Shown one piece after another: positions 16,081 through 25,252 of a DNA stretch of 64,000 nucleotides (position 1 is its first letter; every line of letters begins with the position of its first letter). The translations under genes and the position numbers were made by a program. The DNA is taken from positions 62,001 through 126,000 of the forward strand of contig JANQOX010000006.1 of the NCBI GenBank assembly GCA_028285625.1, in the 5' to 3' direction. The notes under the pieces are model-generated. The model was given only the letters and a program-made list of their open reading frames with translations. It was not told the origin of the DNA and ran no database searches. This DNA is from Myxococcota bacterium. GTDB lineage: Bacteria > Myxococcota_A > UBA9160 > UBA6930.

Positions 16081-16853
16081 TCTCGCCGGGTCGCGTATCC
16101 GCGATCGCCTCGAACACCTTTCGCGAAGCGGTGCGCAATCGCGTGCTGTACGCCCTGCTGTTCTTCGGCGTCCTGCTGATCGGGGTGGGGATCGTCGTTT
16201 CGAGTCTCTCGTACGTGGAGGGCGATCGGATCCTGCAATCGGTCGGGCTCTCGTCGCTGCGCCTGTTCGGTGCGGCCATCGCGATCTTCGTGGGGGTGGG
16301 CCTGATCCACAAAGAGGTGGACCGGCGCACGATCTACACGATCCTGTCGAAGCCCGTCTCGCGGACGGAGTTCCTGCTGGGCAAGTACCTGGGTCTGCTG
16401 GTCACGATCTGGCTCCAGGTGGCCATCATGGCCGCGGCGTTCGTCGTGGTGAGCCTGGCGACCGGTGCGCCTCTCGATGGAGGCCACGCGGCTGCCATCG
16501 GACTGGCTGGGATCGAACTCGCCGTGGTGGTCGCGGTGGCGACGCTGTTCTCTTCGTTCACCACGCCCATGCTGGCGTCGCTCTTCACCGCCGGCTTCTA
16601 CGTCGTGGGTCACGTGACGCGCGACCTGCGCGAACTGGGGGCGGCCAGCGAGTCGGCGTGGGTGCAGCAGGGCACGTGGCTGCTCCATCGGGCCCTGCCC
16701 GACCTCGAGAGCTTCAACCTCACGGTGCAGGCCATCCACCAGTTGGAGATCCGCCCCGACCAGGTCCTGTTGCCGCTGCTCTATGGCGTGCTCACCATCG
16801 GGGTGCTGATGGCGGCAGCCTCGGTGATCTTCGAGCGGCGCGACTTCCGCTAG
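16077..16853 (+). CDS. pilI: ABC-2 type permease (M. xanthus PilI position)
   Basis: A 258-aa protein with six predicted membrane segments: about 25-45 (ALLFFGVLLIGVGIVVS), 60-80, 105-130, 140-165, 170-190 and the C-terminal VLTIGVLMAAASVIF. The motif TIYTILSKPVSRTEFLLGKYLG between the second and third is typical of ABC-2 permeases. The ATG overlaps the ATPase stop (ATGA), so the two are surely a transporter pair. In M. xanthus the equivalent transporter is required for pilus assembly; its substrate is unknown. Confidence 0.85.
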   Translation: MISPGRVSAIASNTFREAVRNRVLYALLFFGVLLIGVGIVVSSLSYVEGDRILQSVGLSSLRLFGAAIAIFVGVGLIHKEVDRRTIYTILSKPVSRTEFLLGKYLGLLVTIWLQVAIMAAAFVVVSLATGAPLDGGHAAAIGLAGIELAVVVAVATLFSSFTTPMLASLFTAGFYVVGHVTRDLRELGAASESAWVQQGTWLLHRALPDLESFNLTVQAIHQLEIRPDQVLLPLLYGVLTIGVLMAAASVIFERRDFR

Positions 16854-16877
16854 CGCCCGGCGCTAGATTCCCCCCGG

Positions 16878-17741
16878 ATGATCACCCCGTACGCGCTCGG
16901 CATGGCGTTCAGCGTGGCCCTCGGCGCGGTCGTGGGGTCGTTCCTGAACGTCGTCATCCACCGTGTGCCCCGGGGCGAGTCGATCGTGCGTCCTGCATCG
17001 CGTTGCCCGGGCTGTGGCCGCGGCATCCGGCCCCTGGAGAACGTCCCGATCCTGTCCTGGCTCGCCCTGCGAGGTCGTTGCCGCGGCTGTGACCAGGCGA
17101 TCTCCTGGCGCTATCCCGCGATCGAGGGGGCCTGCGCCGTGTTGTTCGGCGCCCTGTTCGCCGTGATCGGTCCGACGCCGATGCTCCCGGTGTGGATGCT
17201 GTTCGCGGCGGGGCTGCTCGCGGCTTCGGTGATCGACTTCGAGCACCAGTGGATCCCCGACAGCATCTCGCTGGGGGGGCTCGCGGTGGGTCTCGTGCTG
17301 GTCCCCGCCGTCGCATGGTTCGAAGGAGCACCCTACCTGCCCGCTCTCCTGTCTTCGTTGCTGGGAGCGGTCGTAGGCGGCGGCATGCTCTGGTCTGTGG
17401 GCTTCCTGCACGCGCGCGTGTCGGTGGCGATGGGGCGCGAGTTCGACCACTGGCCGGGGGAGGGCGAGCCGATTCCGCGCCCCGCCAGCCTCGATTACTG
17501 GACGTGGTTCCCGGGCCTCGGCTTCGGCGACGTGAAGCTGCTGGCGATGATCGGGGCGTTTCTCGGCCCCGTGCGCGTCGTCGAGACCGTGGTGGCCGCC
17601 GCCGTGGCGGGCCTCGTTCTCGGTCTGGGGTTTGCCATGGTCCGACGCAGCTTCGAACAGCCCTTCGGGTTCGGCCCCGCCATTGCTGCGGGCGCCGTGC
17701 TGGTGCTGTTCCTGGGCGATCGGCTCGGCACGCTGCTCTAG
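16878..17741 (+). CDS. pilD: Prepilin peptidase / N-methyltransferase
   Basis: A 287-aa polytopic aspartic protease. The cytoplasmic zinc-binding tetracysteine is complete (C43xxC46 and C68xxC71), the N-terminus has GSFLNVVIHRVPRGES, and both catalytic aspartates are present in SVIDFEH (Asp120) and GFGDVKLLA (GxGD). It cleaves and N-methylates prepilins such as the two encoded at 12745 and 13397. Seven or eight membrane helices fit the hydrophobicity. It completes the pilA-G-H-I-D order. There is a 24-bp gap after the permease gene and a weak ribosome site. Confidence 0.93.
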   Translation: MITPYALGMAFSVALGAVVGSFLNVVIHRVPRGESIVRPASRCPGCGRGIRPLENVPILSWLALRGRCRGCDQAISWRYPAIEGACAVLFGALFAVIGPTPMLPVWMLFAAGLLAASVIDFEHQWIPDSISLGGLAVGLVLVPAVAWFEGAPYLPALLSSLLGAVVGGGMLWSVGFLHARVSVAMGREFDHWPGEGEPIPRPASLDYWTWFPGLGFGDVKLLAMIGAFLGPVRVVETVVAAAVAGLVLGLGFAMVRRSFEQPFGFGPAIAAGAVLVLFLGDRLGTLL

Positions 17742-17819
17742 CGGGGGCGAGCGGCACGTTTCCCTCGCCAGGATGCAAAAGGGGGTCAACCCGGGCGTTC
17801 GCGCTGCCGAAAACGGGGC

Positions 17820-19970
17820 ATGGCCCGTACGCCGTCCGTCCTGATCTTCGCACTGGTCCTCGCGGGCCTCGCCTGCAACCGCATCGACGTGCGGCCGGGG
17901 CCTTCTTCGGCCTCCGGCCCCAACGTCCTGCTCATCACCATCGACACGTTCCGGGCCGATCGCCTCGGCGCGCTCGGCGGGCCGCATGCCGCCCCCACGC
18001 CGACGCTCGATCGGTTGGCGGCCGAGGGTGCGTTGTTCACCCGCGCGATGGCGCCGACGCCGATCACGTTGCCGTCGCACGCGGCGATCCTCACCGGGCG
18101 CACGCCGGCGCGAACGGGGGTGCGTCACAACGGGCTCCATCGACTCGGCGAAGACATGCCGACCCTGGCCGAGCGGTTCGCCGAGGCAGGCCACGCCACG
18201 GGGGCCGTGGTGGCGGCCGTCGTGCTCGCCGAGCAGTACGGGCTCGGGCGGGGCTTCGACCACTACGACGATGACATCGGGCCGCACCGGGCGGCCCTGA
18301 CCGGCTACCACGAGCGCCCCGCGCGCGAAGTGACCGACGCCGCGCTCGGCTGGCTCGGAGAGCGCGACCCCGGCCGGCCGTTCTTTCTCTGGGTGCACTA
18401 CTACGACCCGCACGCGGCCTACGACCCGCCGTCGCCCTGGCGCGAGCGGCTGCCGCAGGACCCCTACGCGGGCGAGATCGCCTACGTCGACGCCCAGGTC
18501 GGCCGTCTGGTGGAGAGCCTGCGGGTGGGCGGACGGCTCGAAGACACGGTGGTCGCCGTGACGGCGGACCACGGCGAGAGCCTGGGCGAGCACGACGAGT
18601 CCACCCACGCCTACACCATCTACGATGCGGCGGTGCACGTGCCCATGCTCGTGCGCGGCCCCGGTGTCGAAGCGGGTTCGCGCATCGAGCAGGTGAGTTC
18701 GACCATCGACCTGGCGCCGACCCTGCTCTCGCTGGCCGGGCTCCCCGGACTCGACGACGCCGACGGGCGCGACCTGGCGGCAGAACTGGGTGGCGGGCCG
18801 GCAACCCCTCCGGCGCCGGCCTACTCGGAGACCCTGGCCACGCAGCTCGACCACGGTTGGGCTCCGCTGCATGCACTTCGGGACGAGACCCATCGGTACA
18901 TCCGGGCCCCGCGCCCGGAGCTCTACGACCTGACCCGCGACCCCCGGGAGCGCGACAACCTGTTGCGGGCTCCTGATGACATGCATCGCGAGCGCGAGGC
19001 CGCCTTCGAACGCGAGCTCACGCAGATCCTCTCGCAGCAGGCCGCCGGAACGGAGGTCGAACTCGACGCGGCGACGCGTGCCCAGCTCCAGGCGCTCGGC
19101 TACGCGCTGCCCGATGCCCCGGCAGCACAGAGCGACCTCGACCCGAAGGATGGTCTGCGCATGATCCGGCCCTTCGAGCTGGCCAAGGCGCGCTACCAGG
19201 AGGGTGCGATCGAAGAGGCCGAGGCGCGCATGCTCGAGCTCGGTGGCGACTTTCCCGAGAGCCCCGCCGTCCACGACCTGCTCGCCCGCATCTACCTCTC
19301 CCAGAGCCGCGCGGCCGAAGCGCTGGTTCGCGCCGAGCGCGCTCTCGAGCTGGCGCCGGCGTCGGCGCAGCAGCACCACCTGGTGGGCCTCGCGCACCTT
19401 TCGCATGGCGACCCGGTCGCTGCGGTCGCCGCGTTCGAGGCCGCGCTCGCGATCGACCCCGGCCACTGGAACTCGCGGGCCGGACTGCTGTGGCGTCTGC
19501 GTACGGGGGGCAGCCTCGAGGACGCCCTCGAGGCGGAGCGCATCGCCCTCGAGAGCCAGCCGATGAACGCCGAGCTTCGCGTCCTCATCGCAGACACCTG
19601 GGACCAGCTCGGGCACTACGATCGCGCCCTCGAGCGCTACCAGGAGGCCGTGGCCCTCGACGCGAGCCACGGCCCCGCCCACCTGGGGCTCGCAGTCTCC
19701 ATCGCACGGCTGGGACCGCTGAACGAAGTCGAGGCCCACATGGCCCGCTCGGGCGTTGCAGGGCAGGCGCTGGGGTCGCGCATGCGGCTCGCCCTCGCCC
19801 TGGCGGGCCGCGGAGAACTGGTACGCGCCGAAGGCATCGTGCGCAGCGTGGTCGGCGAGGCGCCCGGGTTCGCCCCAGCGCGCCGGGTGTGGGCCAAGCT
19901 GCTCGACGACCTCGGTCGGCCGGCCGAGGCGCAGGCGGTGCGCGCCGGCGGCGCGCAGGCCGCCTCGTGA
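17820..19970 (+). CDS. Sulfatase-fold / TPR lipoprotein, copy 1
   Basis: A 716-aa predicted lipoprotein: LVLAGLAC is a good lipobox with Cys at residue 20. An alkaline-phosphatase-superfamily domain spans about 35-420: LLITIDTFRAD (metal Asp), TPITLPSHAAILTGRT, HYYDPHAAYDPP, TADHGESLGEH (metal Asp-His). The usual Cys/Ser-x-Pro-x-Arg for formylglycine is absent; the nucleophile position is Thr in TLPSH, as in phosphoethanolamine- and phosphoglycerol-transferases. The C-terminal ~280 residues are TPRs beginning after DLDPKDGLRM. It is the first of three paralogues joined by GTGA overlaps. Substrate unknown; hydrolysis or phospho/sulfo transfer at the envelope is inferred. Confidence 0.8.
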   Translation: MARTPSVLIFALVLAGLACNRIDVRPGPSSASGPNVLLITIDTFRADRLGALGGPHAAPTPTLDRLAAEGALFTRAMAPTPITLPSHAAILTGRTPARTGVRHNGLHRLGEDMPTLAERFAEAGHATGAVVAAVVLAEQYGLGRGFDHYDDDIGPHRAALTGYHERPAREVTDAALGWLGERDPGRPFFLWVHYYDPHAAYDPPSPWRERLPQDPYAGEIAYVDAQVGRLVESLRVGGRLEDTVVAVTADHGESLGEHDESTHAYTIYDAAVHVPMLVRGPGVEAGSRIEQVSSTIDLAPTLLSLAGLPGLDDADGRDLAAELGGGPATPPAPAYSETLATQLDHGWAPLHALRDETHRYIRAPRPELYDLTRDPRERDNLLRAPDDMHREREAAFERELTQILSQQAAGTEVELDAATRAQLQALGYALPDAPAAQSDLDPKDGLRMIRPFELAKARYQEGAIEEAEARMLELGGDFPESPAVHDLLARIYLSQSRAAEALVRAERALELAPASAQQHHLVGLAHLSHGDPVAAVAAFEAALAIDPGHWNSRAGLLWRLRTGGSLEDALEAERIALESQPMNAELRVLIADTWDQLGHYDRALERYQEAVALDASHGPAHLGLAVSIARLGPLNEVEAHMARSGVAGQALGSRMRLALALAGRGELVRAEGIVRSVVGEAPGFAPARRVWAKLLDDLGRPAEAQAVRAGGAQAAS

Positions 19971-21970
19971 GCGAAGTCGGGCTGGTGCGAGGCCGTCGAT
20001 CGCTCGTGCACCCGGGGTCGGGTTCCTGGCTGCTGCTCGTGTGGGCGCTTCTCGCCTGTGGTGCCCCCCAGCCGCTCGACGATCGGACCAGTCTGTTGCT
20101 GGTGACCATCGACACGCTCCGCGCCGACCACGTCGGCGCGTACGGCGCAGAGTTTGCGGCCACGCCGACGCTCGATCAGCTGGCTGCCGAGGGCACGCGC
20201 TTCGACGCTGCCATCGCGGCTACGCCGCTCACGCTTCCCTCTCACGCCACGCTGCTGACGGGTCAGCGGCCGACGACCCATGGGGTGCGCCACAACGGCA
20301 TCCACCAGCTCGGCGACGGCGTCGAGACGTTGGCCGAACGTCTCACGGAGGAAGGCTTCGCCACCGGGGCGGTGGTGGCGGCCGCCGTGCTCGAAGCGCG
20401 CTACGGCCTGGCCCAGGGCTTCGGGCACTACGACGACGCACGCGGGCGCGCCGCCGGTGCCGGCACGTTTCTCGAGCGGCCTGCGGACGAGGTGACCGAC
20501 GCCGCGCTCGAATGGCTCGCCGAGCGCGAAACCCGCCAGCCGTTCTTCCTCTGGGTGCACTACTACGACCCGCACGCCGACTACCGGCCGCCCGAACCCC
20601 ATGCGAGTGCCCACGCGGGACGCCCGTACGACGGCGAGATCGCCTTCGTCGATGCCCAGCTGGCGCGCTTGCTGGCCGCGATCGACCGGGAGCGCACGTT
20701 GCTGGCGGTGACGGCCGATCACGGCGAGAGCCTCGGAGAGCACGGCGAACCCACCCACAGCCACACCCTCTACGATGCGACGCAGCGCGTACCGCTGCTG
20801 CTCGCGGGGCCGGGGGTGCCCGCCGCCCGGGTCGTTCGCGACGTGGCGCCCGCGGCCGACGTGGCGCCGACCTTGCTGGCGCTGCTGGGAGCCGGGCCGC
20901 TGGCGGGGGCCGACGGCAGCGCCTGGACCCCGGGGTCCCCGTCTGCGGAGACCCCCGAGACCGATCCTGCTGGCGCCCGGGGCGCCTACGCGGAGACGCT
21001 GGCCACGCGCTACGAGCACGGTTGGGCCCCGCTCCAGGCGTTGCGTACGGCGACGCACCACTACGTGCGGGCGCCGCGCGCCGAGCTCTACGACGTGGGG
21101 GCCGACCCAGGGCAGGTTCACGATCTGCTTGCGGCGGATGCGCCGGGCGCACGGGATCTCGCGGCGCGGCTCGATGCCCGGCTTCCCTCGCTGGATGCAG
21201 CCGGGGCGGGAGCACTCGACGCCGAGACTCGCGCGGAACTCCAGGCCCTCGGCTACGCGCTGCCGGAGACGACCCCCGAGGCCACGGGCATCGACCCCAA
21301 GGACGGACTTCCCGCACTGGCCGCATACCACGCGGCCGTCGATCTCTACGCGGAGGGTCACTTCGCCCAGGCGGTGTCGCGACTCGAAGCCGCGCGTGCG
21401 GCGTTGCCCGCGAGTGCGAGTCTCCACTCGCTGCTCGCCCACGCCCACATGCGCATGGGCCGACCCGACCGGGCGCTTCCCGAGGTCGACCGCGCGCTCG
21501 CGCTGCAGCCTTCGGCGGGCTTGTTCGCCGTGCGCGGCGACGCGCTGCGCCAGCTTCGGCGTCCGGACGAGGCCGCGGCGGCCTATCGCGCGGGCGCGGC
21601 GCTCGATGCCGCCGAGCCCCTGGTGCAGGTCGGTCTCATGTGGGTCGAAGCGCGCGGGGGCGACCTCGCGCGTGCGGGGGCCCACGCGGAGCGCGCCATG
21701 GCTGGGGCCCGGGGCGACGCCGGCACGTGGGTCCGCATCGGTCTGGTCTGGGAGGCAGCGCGCAGCTACGAGCGCGCGATGGAGGCGTTCACGCGGGCCA
21801 CCGAGACCGATCCTTCTCACCGCCCCGCACAGCTGCTGCTCGGCCTGGCGCTCTTGCGCGAAGGCGAGCCCCAGGCGGCGGCACCGCACCTGGACCGTGC
21901 CGGAGACCTGGTGAACCTGCCCCGCTATGCCGAGCGCATCGCCCGGCTCCGTGGGGGTCGTTCTTCGTGA
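19967..21970 (+). CDS. Sulfatase-fold / TPR lipoprotein, copy 2
   Basis: A 667-aa paralogue of copy 1. GTG 19967 overlaps the preceding stop. A signal peptide of about 32 residues ends in LVWALLAC, a lipobox. The sulfatase-fold motifs are LLVTIDTLRADHVGAYG, TPLTLPSHATLLTGQR (Thr nucleophile position), HYYDPHADYRPPEP and TADHGESLGEHGE. The TPR part starts after GIDPKDGLPAL and is about 220 residues, shorter than in copies 1 and 3. All metal ligands visible in copy 1 are kept, so the copy appears functional. Confidence 0.8.
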   Translation: MSEVGLVRGRRSLVHPGSGSWLLLVWALLACGAPQPLDDRTSLLLVTIDTLRADHVGAYGAEFAATPTLDQLAAEGTRFDAAIAATPLTLPSHATLLTGQRPTTHGVRHNGIHQLGDGVETLAERLTEEGFATGAVVAAAVLEARYGLAQGFGHYDDARGRAAGAGTFLERPADEVTDAALEWLAERETRQPFFLWVHYYDPHADYRPPEPHASAHAGRPYDGEIAFVDAQLARLLAAIDRERTLLAVTADHGESLGEHGEPTHSHTLYDATQRVPLLLAGPGVPAARVVRDVAPAADVAPTLLALLGAGPLAGADGSAWTPGSPSAETPETDPAGARGAYAETLATRYEHGWAPLQALRTATHHYVRAPRAELYDVGADPGQVHDLLAADAPGARDLAARLDARLPSLDAAGAGALDAETRAELQALGYALPETTPEATGIDPKDGLPALAAYHAAVDLYAEGHFAQAVSRLEAARAALPASASLHSLLAHAHMRMGRPDRALPEVDRALALQPSAGLFAVRGDALRQLRRPDEAAAAYRAGAALDAAEPLVQVGLMWVEARGGDLARAGAHAERAMAGARGDAGTWVRIGLVWEAARSYERAMEAFTRATETDPSHRPAQLLLGLALLREGEPQAAAPHLDRAGDLVNLPRYAERIARLRGGRSS

Positions 21971-24117
21971 ACCGATCCGCGACGCGTGCGTTCCCGCTGC
22001 TGGTCCTTCTGCTCCTGCTCCTGGGAGTCGGCTGCAACCGCGTGGCTGTGGCTCGCCACCCGGGGCCGAACGTGTTGCTCGTCACGCTCGACACCCTGCG
22101 GGCAGATCACGTCGGCGCCTATGGGGCCGACTTTGCGAGCACGCCCACGCTGGACCGGCTGGCCGCGGAGGGCGCGCGCGTCGAGACGGTGGTCGCGCCC
22201 ACACCGCTCACGTTGCCCTCGCACGCCTCGATCCTCACCGGCCGCACGCCGCCTCACCATGGGGTCCGGCACAACGGCGTCCACCGCCTGGCGGACGACG
22301 TGCCGACTTTGGCGACCCGGCTCTCGAGCGCCGGCTACGCCACGGGGGCCGTGGTCGCCGCTGCGGTACTCGCGGGTCGCCACGGTCTCGCGCGAGGCTT
22401 CGATCACTACGACGACCACGCCTTCTCGCAGTCGGCTTCCTCCACCGGGTTCGCCGAGCGCACCGCCACCGAGGTGACCGACGCGTCGCTGGCGTGGTTG
22501 GAGGACGCGCCGCGCCCGTTCTTCTTGTGGGCGCACTACTACGACCCCCACGGTGCCTATCGCCCTCCCGAACCCTGGGCGACCCGGTTCGCCGACCGCC
22601 CCTACGACGGCGAGATCGCCTACACGGATGCCGAGCTCGGGCGCCTGATCGGTTGGCTTCGCGATCGGGGCGAGCTCGACCAGACGCTGGTCGTGGTGAC
22701 CGCCGATCATGGCGAGAGTCTGGGCGAGCATGGCGAGCACACCCACGCCTACACGGTCTACGACGCCGCCTTGCGCGTACCCCTGATCCTGCGCGGGCCC
22801 GGGGTGGCGGCGGGAACGGTCGTCGCCGGAATCGCCAGCAATCTCGACGTGGCCCCGACCGTCCTGGCGCGCATCGATGCGCCTGCCTCCTTGGGTCTGG
22901 GCGACGTCGACGGCCGGGATCTCTCGCCTCGCCTGGCAGCGACCGCGATCCGTGCCGACGGGGCGCCCTCGGAATCGGCAGAGCCGCCCCCCCCTGTGTA
23001 TGCCGAGTCGCTGGCGACGGAGCTCGACCACGGCTGGGCGCCGCTGCACGCGGCCCGAAGCGACGGCCACCTCTACATTCGCGCACCCCGAGCCGAACTC
23101 TACGACGTGGTTCGCGACCCGGGCCAGCTGCACAACCTGCTGCCCAGCGACGACGGTGCGACCTTGGACGTCGCGGCCGAGCTCGAGGGGGTCGTCGACA
23201 CGGCCCTGTCTCGTGCGCGCGCGGCCGCCGGGGTGGAGCTCGACGCGCGCCAGCGCGAGCAGCTCCGGAGCCTGGGCTACGTGGCCGGCGAAGCCGCGGC
23301 CATGCCGACGGGCCTCGATCCGAAGGACGGCCTGCCCCTGCTGAACCGCTTCATCGCCATCGAGGCGCTCTACCAGCACGATCAGCTGGACGAGGCGCTG
23401 GCCCGGGCGCTGGCGCTGCTCGAAGAGATGTCCGAGAGCCCGCGCCTGCTCGACCTGCTGGCACGGATCCACCTGTCACGCGGGGCCGCCGCCGAGGGGC
23501 TGCACTACGCCGAGCGCGCCGCCGCGCGGGTTCCCGAGTCGGCGCGCCACCGCGAGATGCTCGGCACCTTGCGGCTCGAAGCCCGCGACCCGGCCGGAGC
23601 CGTGGCCGACTTCGAGGCGGCTCTCGCACGCGATCCCGGCCACGCCGAGGCTCGCGCCGGTCTCATGTGGCGGCTCGCCCTGGGCGGCACCGTCGAAGCG
23701 GCCGAAGCCGACGCCCAGGCTGCGATCGCGCTCCGGCCGGGGGACACTGCCCTGCTCGCGCTCGTGGCGCGCCACTGGGATCGCCTGGGCCACTACGACC
23801 GCGCGCTCGCCCAGTGGGACGCGGTGCTCGAGATCGACCCGAGCCACACCGCCGCAAAGCTCGGCCGAGCGCTTCAGCTGGTCCGGATCGGTGACCTCGA
23901 CGAGGCGAGGCGCCTGCTCGCAGGCACAGGCAACGCCTCGCACGGCCCGCGCTACCAGCTGACCCTCGCGGTGGCGTACGCCGCGCGCGGCGAGCGAAGC
24001 ACCGCAGCAGGCCTGCTCGAGGAACTGGTGCAGCGGCACCCCGACTGGCCCCCGCCCCAGCGGGTCCTCGCCAAGGTGACGGCCGAGATCGCCGCCGAGG
24101 GTGCACGCCCCCGCTAG
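21967..24117 (+). CDS. Sulfatase-fold / TPR lipoprotein, copy 3
   Basis: A 716-aa paralogue. GTG 21967 overlaps the stop of copy 2 (GTGA). The lipobox is LLLGVGC with Cys near residue 20. Sulfatase-fold motifs LVTLDTLRADHVGAYG, TPLTLPSHASILTGRT, HYYDPHGAYRPPEP and TADHGESLGEHGEH are intact, with Thr at the nucleophile position. TPRs follow GLDPKDGLPLL to the end. Retention of all motifs in three tandem copies argues for selection, perhaps for different substrates. A 16-bp direct repeat overlaps the 3' end. Confidence 0.8.
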   Translation: MNRSATRAFPLLVLLLLLLGVGCNRVAVARHPGPNVLLVTLDTLRADHVGAYGADFASTPTLDRLAAEGARVETVVAPTPLTLPSHASILTGRTPPHHGVRHNGVHRLADDVPTLATRLSSAGYATGAVVAAAVLAGRHGLARGFDHYDDHAFSQSASSTGFAERTATEVTDASLAWLEDAPRPFFLWAHYYDPHGAYRPPEPWATRFADRPYDGEIAYTDAELGRLIGWLRDRGELDQTLVVVTADHGESLGEHGEHTHAYTVYDAALRVPLILRGPGVAAGTVVAGIASNLDVAPTVLARIDAPASLGLGDVDGRDLSPRLAATAIRADGAPSESAEPPPPVYAESLATELDHGWAPLHAARSDGHLYIRAPRAELYDVVRDPGQLHNLLPSDDGATLDVAAELEGVVDTALSRARAAAGVELDARQREQLRSLGYVAGEAAAMPTGLDPKDGLPLLNRFIAIEALYQHDQLDEALARALALLEEMSESPRLLDLLARIHLSRGAAAEGLHYAERAAARVPESARHREMLGTLRLEARDPAGAVADFEAALARDPGHAEARAGLMWRLALGGTVEAAEADAQAAIALRPGDTALLALVARHWDRLGHYDRALAQWDAVLEIDPSHTAAKLGRALQLVRIGDLDEARRLLAGTGNASHGPRYQLTLAVAYAARGERSTAAGLLEELVQRHPDWPPPQRVLAKVTAEIAAEGARPR

Positions 24118-24131
24118 ATCGCCGCCGAGGG
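24086..24131. repeat. 16-bp direct repeat spanning the stop of sulfatase copy 3
   Basis: AGATCGCCGCCGAGGG occurs at 24086-24101, inside the last codons, and at 24116-24131, just after the TAG. The 30-bp period suggests a tandem duplication, now partly diverged, at the gene end. Confidence 0.7.
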
Positions 24132-24147
24132 GATCGACGGTGGGGTG

Positions 24148-25005
24148 CTAGCCCGCCTCGGGACGCGTGGCCGACACGCGCCAGATACCCGATCCCAGCA
24201 CCGGCGCGCCGTCCACCAGGTGGGCGTCGAGGGCTTTTTCGAGCGCCTCGACCGCCTGCCCGCGGAGTGCGCCGGTCGGGTCCTGTTCGCGAAGCAGTGC
24301 GGCGGCGGGCCCGACCTCGAGAAAGAGCCGTGCGGCCGATGCCGAGTCGCCGTCCCCGAGCGTCATGTCGAGCTGCTCGGGCACGACTTCGACGTCTGCG
24401 AAGCCCGCGTCGGTGAGGATCTGCCCCACCCGGTCGCCGTCGGCGAAGGCGAACATGCCCGGCGCGTCGGGCGGCGGCGGGGGCGGCATCTCGAACAGCG
24501 GAGCGATGGCCGACATCGGCACCACGACCCACGGGTTGGCGGGCGGCCCCTGCCAGCAGACGAAGGCGAGGCGACCGCCCGGTCGCAGCGCTGCGCGCAG
24601 GTTGGCGAACGCACGGACCGGGTCGTCGAAGAACATGACGCCGAAGCGCGAGTGGATCCCGTCGACCGCACGGGGCAGTTCGGCCGTCTGCGCGTCGGCT
24701 TCGACGAAGCGCACGGCGAGGCCTTCGGCCTCGGCGCGTTCGCGCGCGCGGGCGAGCATGGGCGCGGAGACGTCGACGCCGATCACCTCGCCCGAAGGGC
24801 CCACCCGTCGGGCCAGTTCGAGGCTGGTCTCGCCGCATCCGCAGCCCACGTCGAGGATGCGCTCCCCGGGCTGCGGATCGAGCCGCCCGATGGACAGCGC
24901 ACCGTGGGCACGGATCTGCGCGTCGAGCCGCTCCTGGTTCTCGACCCAGATGGGTCCCATGCGCTCGTTCCAGAGCGCGCGCTGCTCGTCGTTGGCATCG
25001 GTCAC
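24148..25005 (-). CDS. Class I SAM-dependent methyltransferase (UbiE-like)
   Basis: A 285-aa protein with a clear Rossmann methyltransferase fold: motif I ILDVGCGCGETSLELA near residue 50, motif II VIGVDVSAPMLARARE, motif III region VRFVEADAQ and post-I GGRLAFVCWQ. The closest general type is the UbiE/COQ5-like group acting on small molecules. A Pro/Pro-rich loop (MPPPPPPDAPG) is unusual. It lies downstream of tRNA-Gln and gltX on the same strand but is separated from the tRNA by about 88 bp. Substrate unknown. Confidence 0.8.
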   Translation of the reverse strand: MTDANDEQRALWNERMGPIWVENQERLDAQIRAHGALSIGRLDPQPGERILDVGCGCGETSLELARRVGPSGEVIGVDVSAPMLARARERAEAEGLAVRFVEADAQTAELPRAVDGIHSRFGVMFFDDPVRAFANLRAALRPGGRLAFVCWQGPPANPWVVVPMSAIAPLFEMPPPPPPDAPGMFAFADGDRVGQILTDAGFADVEVVPEQLDMTLGDGDSASAARLFLEVGPAAALLREQDPTGALRGQAVEALEKALDAHLVDGAPVLGSGIWRVSATRPEAG

Positions 25006-25093
25006 GGTCGGGTCTCCTGGGGCGCGGAAACCGACCCTAGCCCAGGGTACGGCGGGCGAGGCTTCAGGAGGCCGGCGCGCCTGTCGTGCGCGG

Positions 25094-25167
25094 TGGATCC
25101 CCGGGAAGGATTCGAACCTTCATTCGTAGATTCAGAGTCTACTGTCCTGCCGTTAGACGACCGGGGA
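25094..25167 (-). tRNA. tRNA-Gln (anticodon CTG)
   Basis: On the minus strand a 74-nt cloverleaf forms: acceptor TCCCCGG/CCGGGGA with the U1-A72 pair typical of tRNA-Gln, D-arm GTC/GAC, anticodon stem GTAGA/TCTAC with loop CTCTGAA (anticodon CTG, codon CAG), T-arm GAAGG-TTCGAAT-CCTTC, discriminator T and encoded CCA at 25094-25096. Confidence 0.95.
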
Positions 25168-25252
25168 CCGGCGTGCGCGGGCGAGCCGCGCGTCGCGGAA
25201 CGCGGAAGATACCGGCCGGCCGGGCCTTCTCAAGCGGCCCCGAGCGCGGCCC

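Noticed and set aside
15070-16853. Naming the ABC genes after the Pseudomonas chemotaxis PilH/PilI
   Set aside because: Those are CheY/CheW-like proteins; these are an ABC ATPase and a permease, fitting the M. xanthus usage only.
16863-19739. 958-codon open frame on the minus strand
   Set aside because: It is antisense to pilD and the first sulfatase-like gene; high GC leaves long empty frames opposite codons with G/C third positions. No domain is visible.
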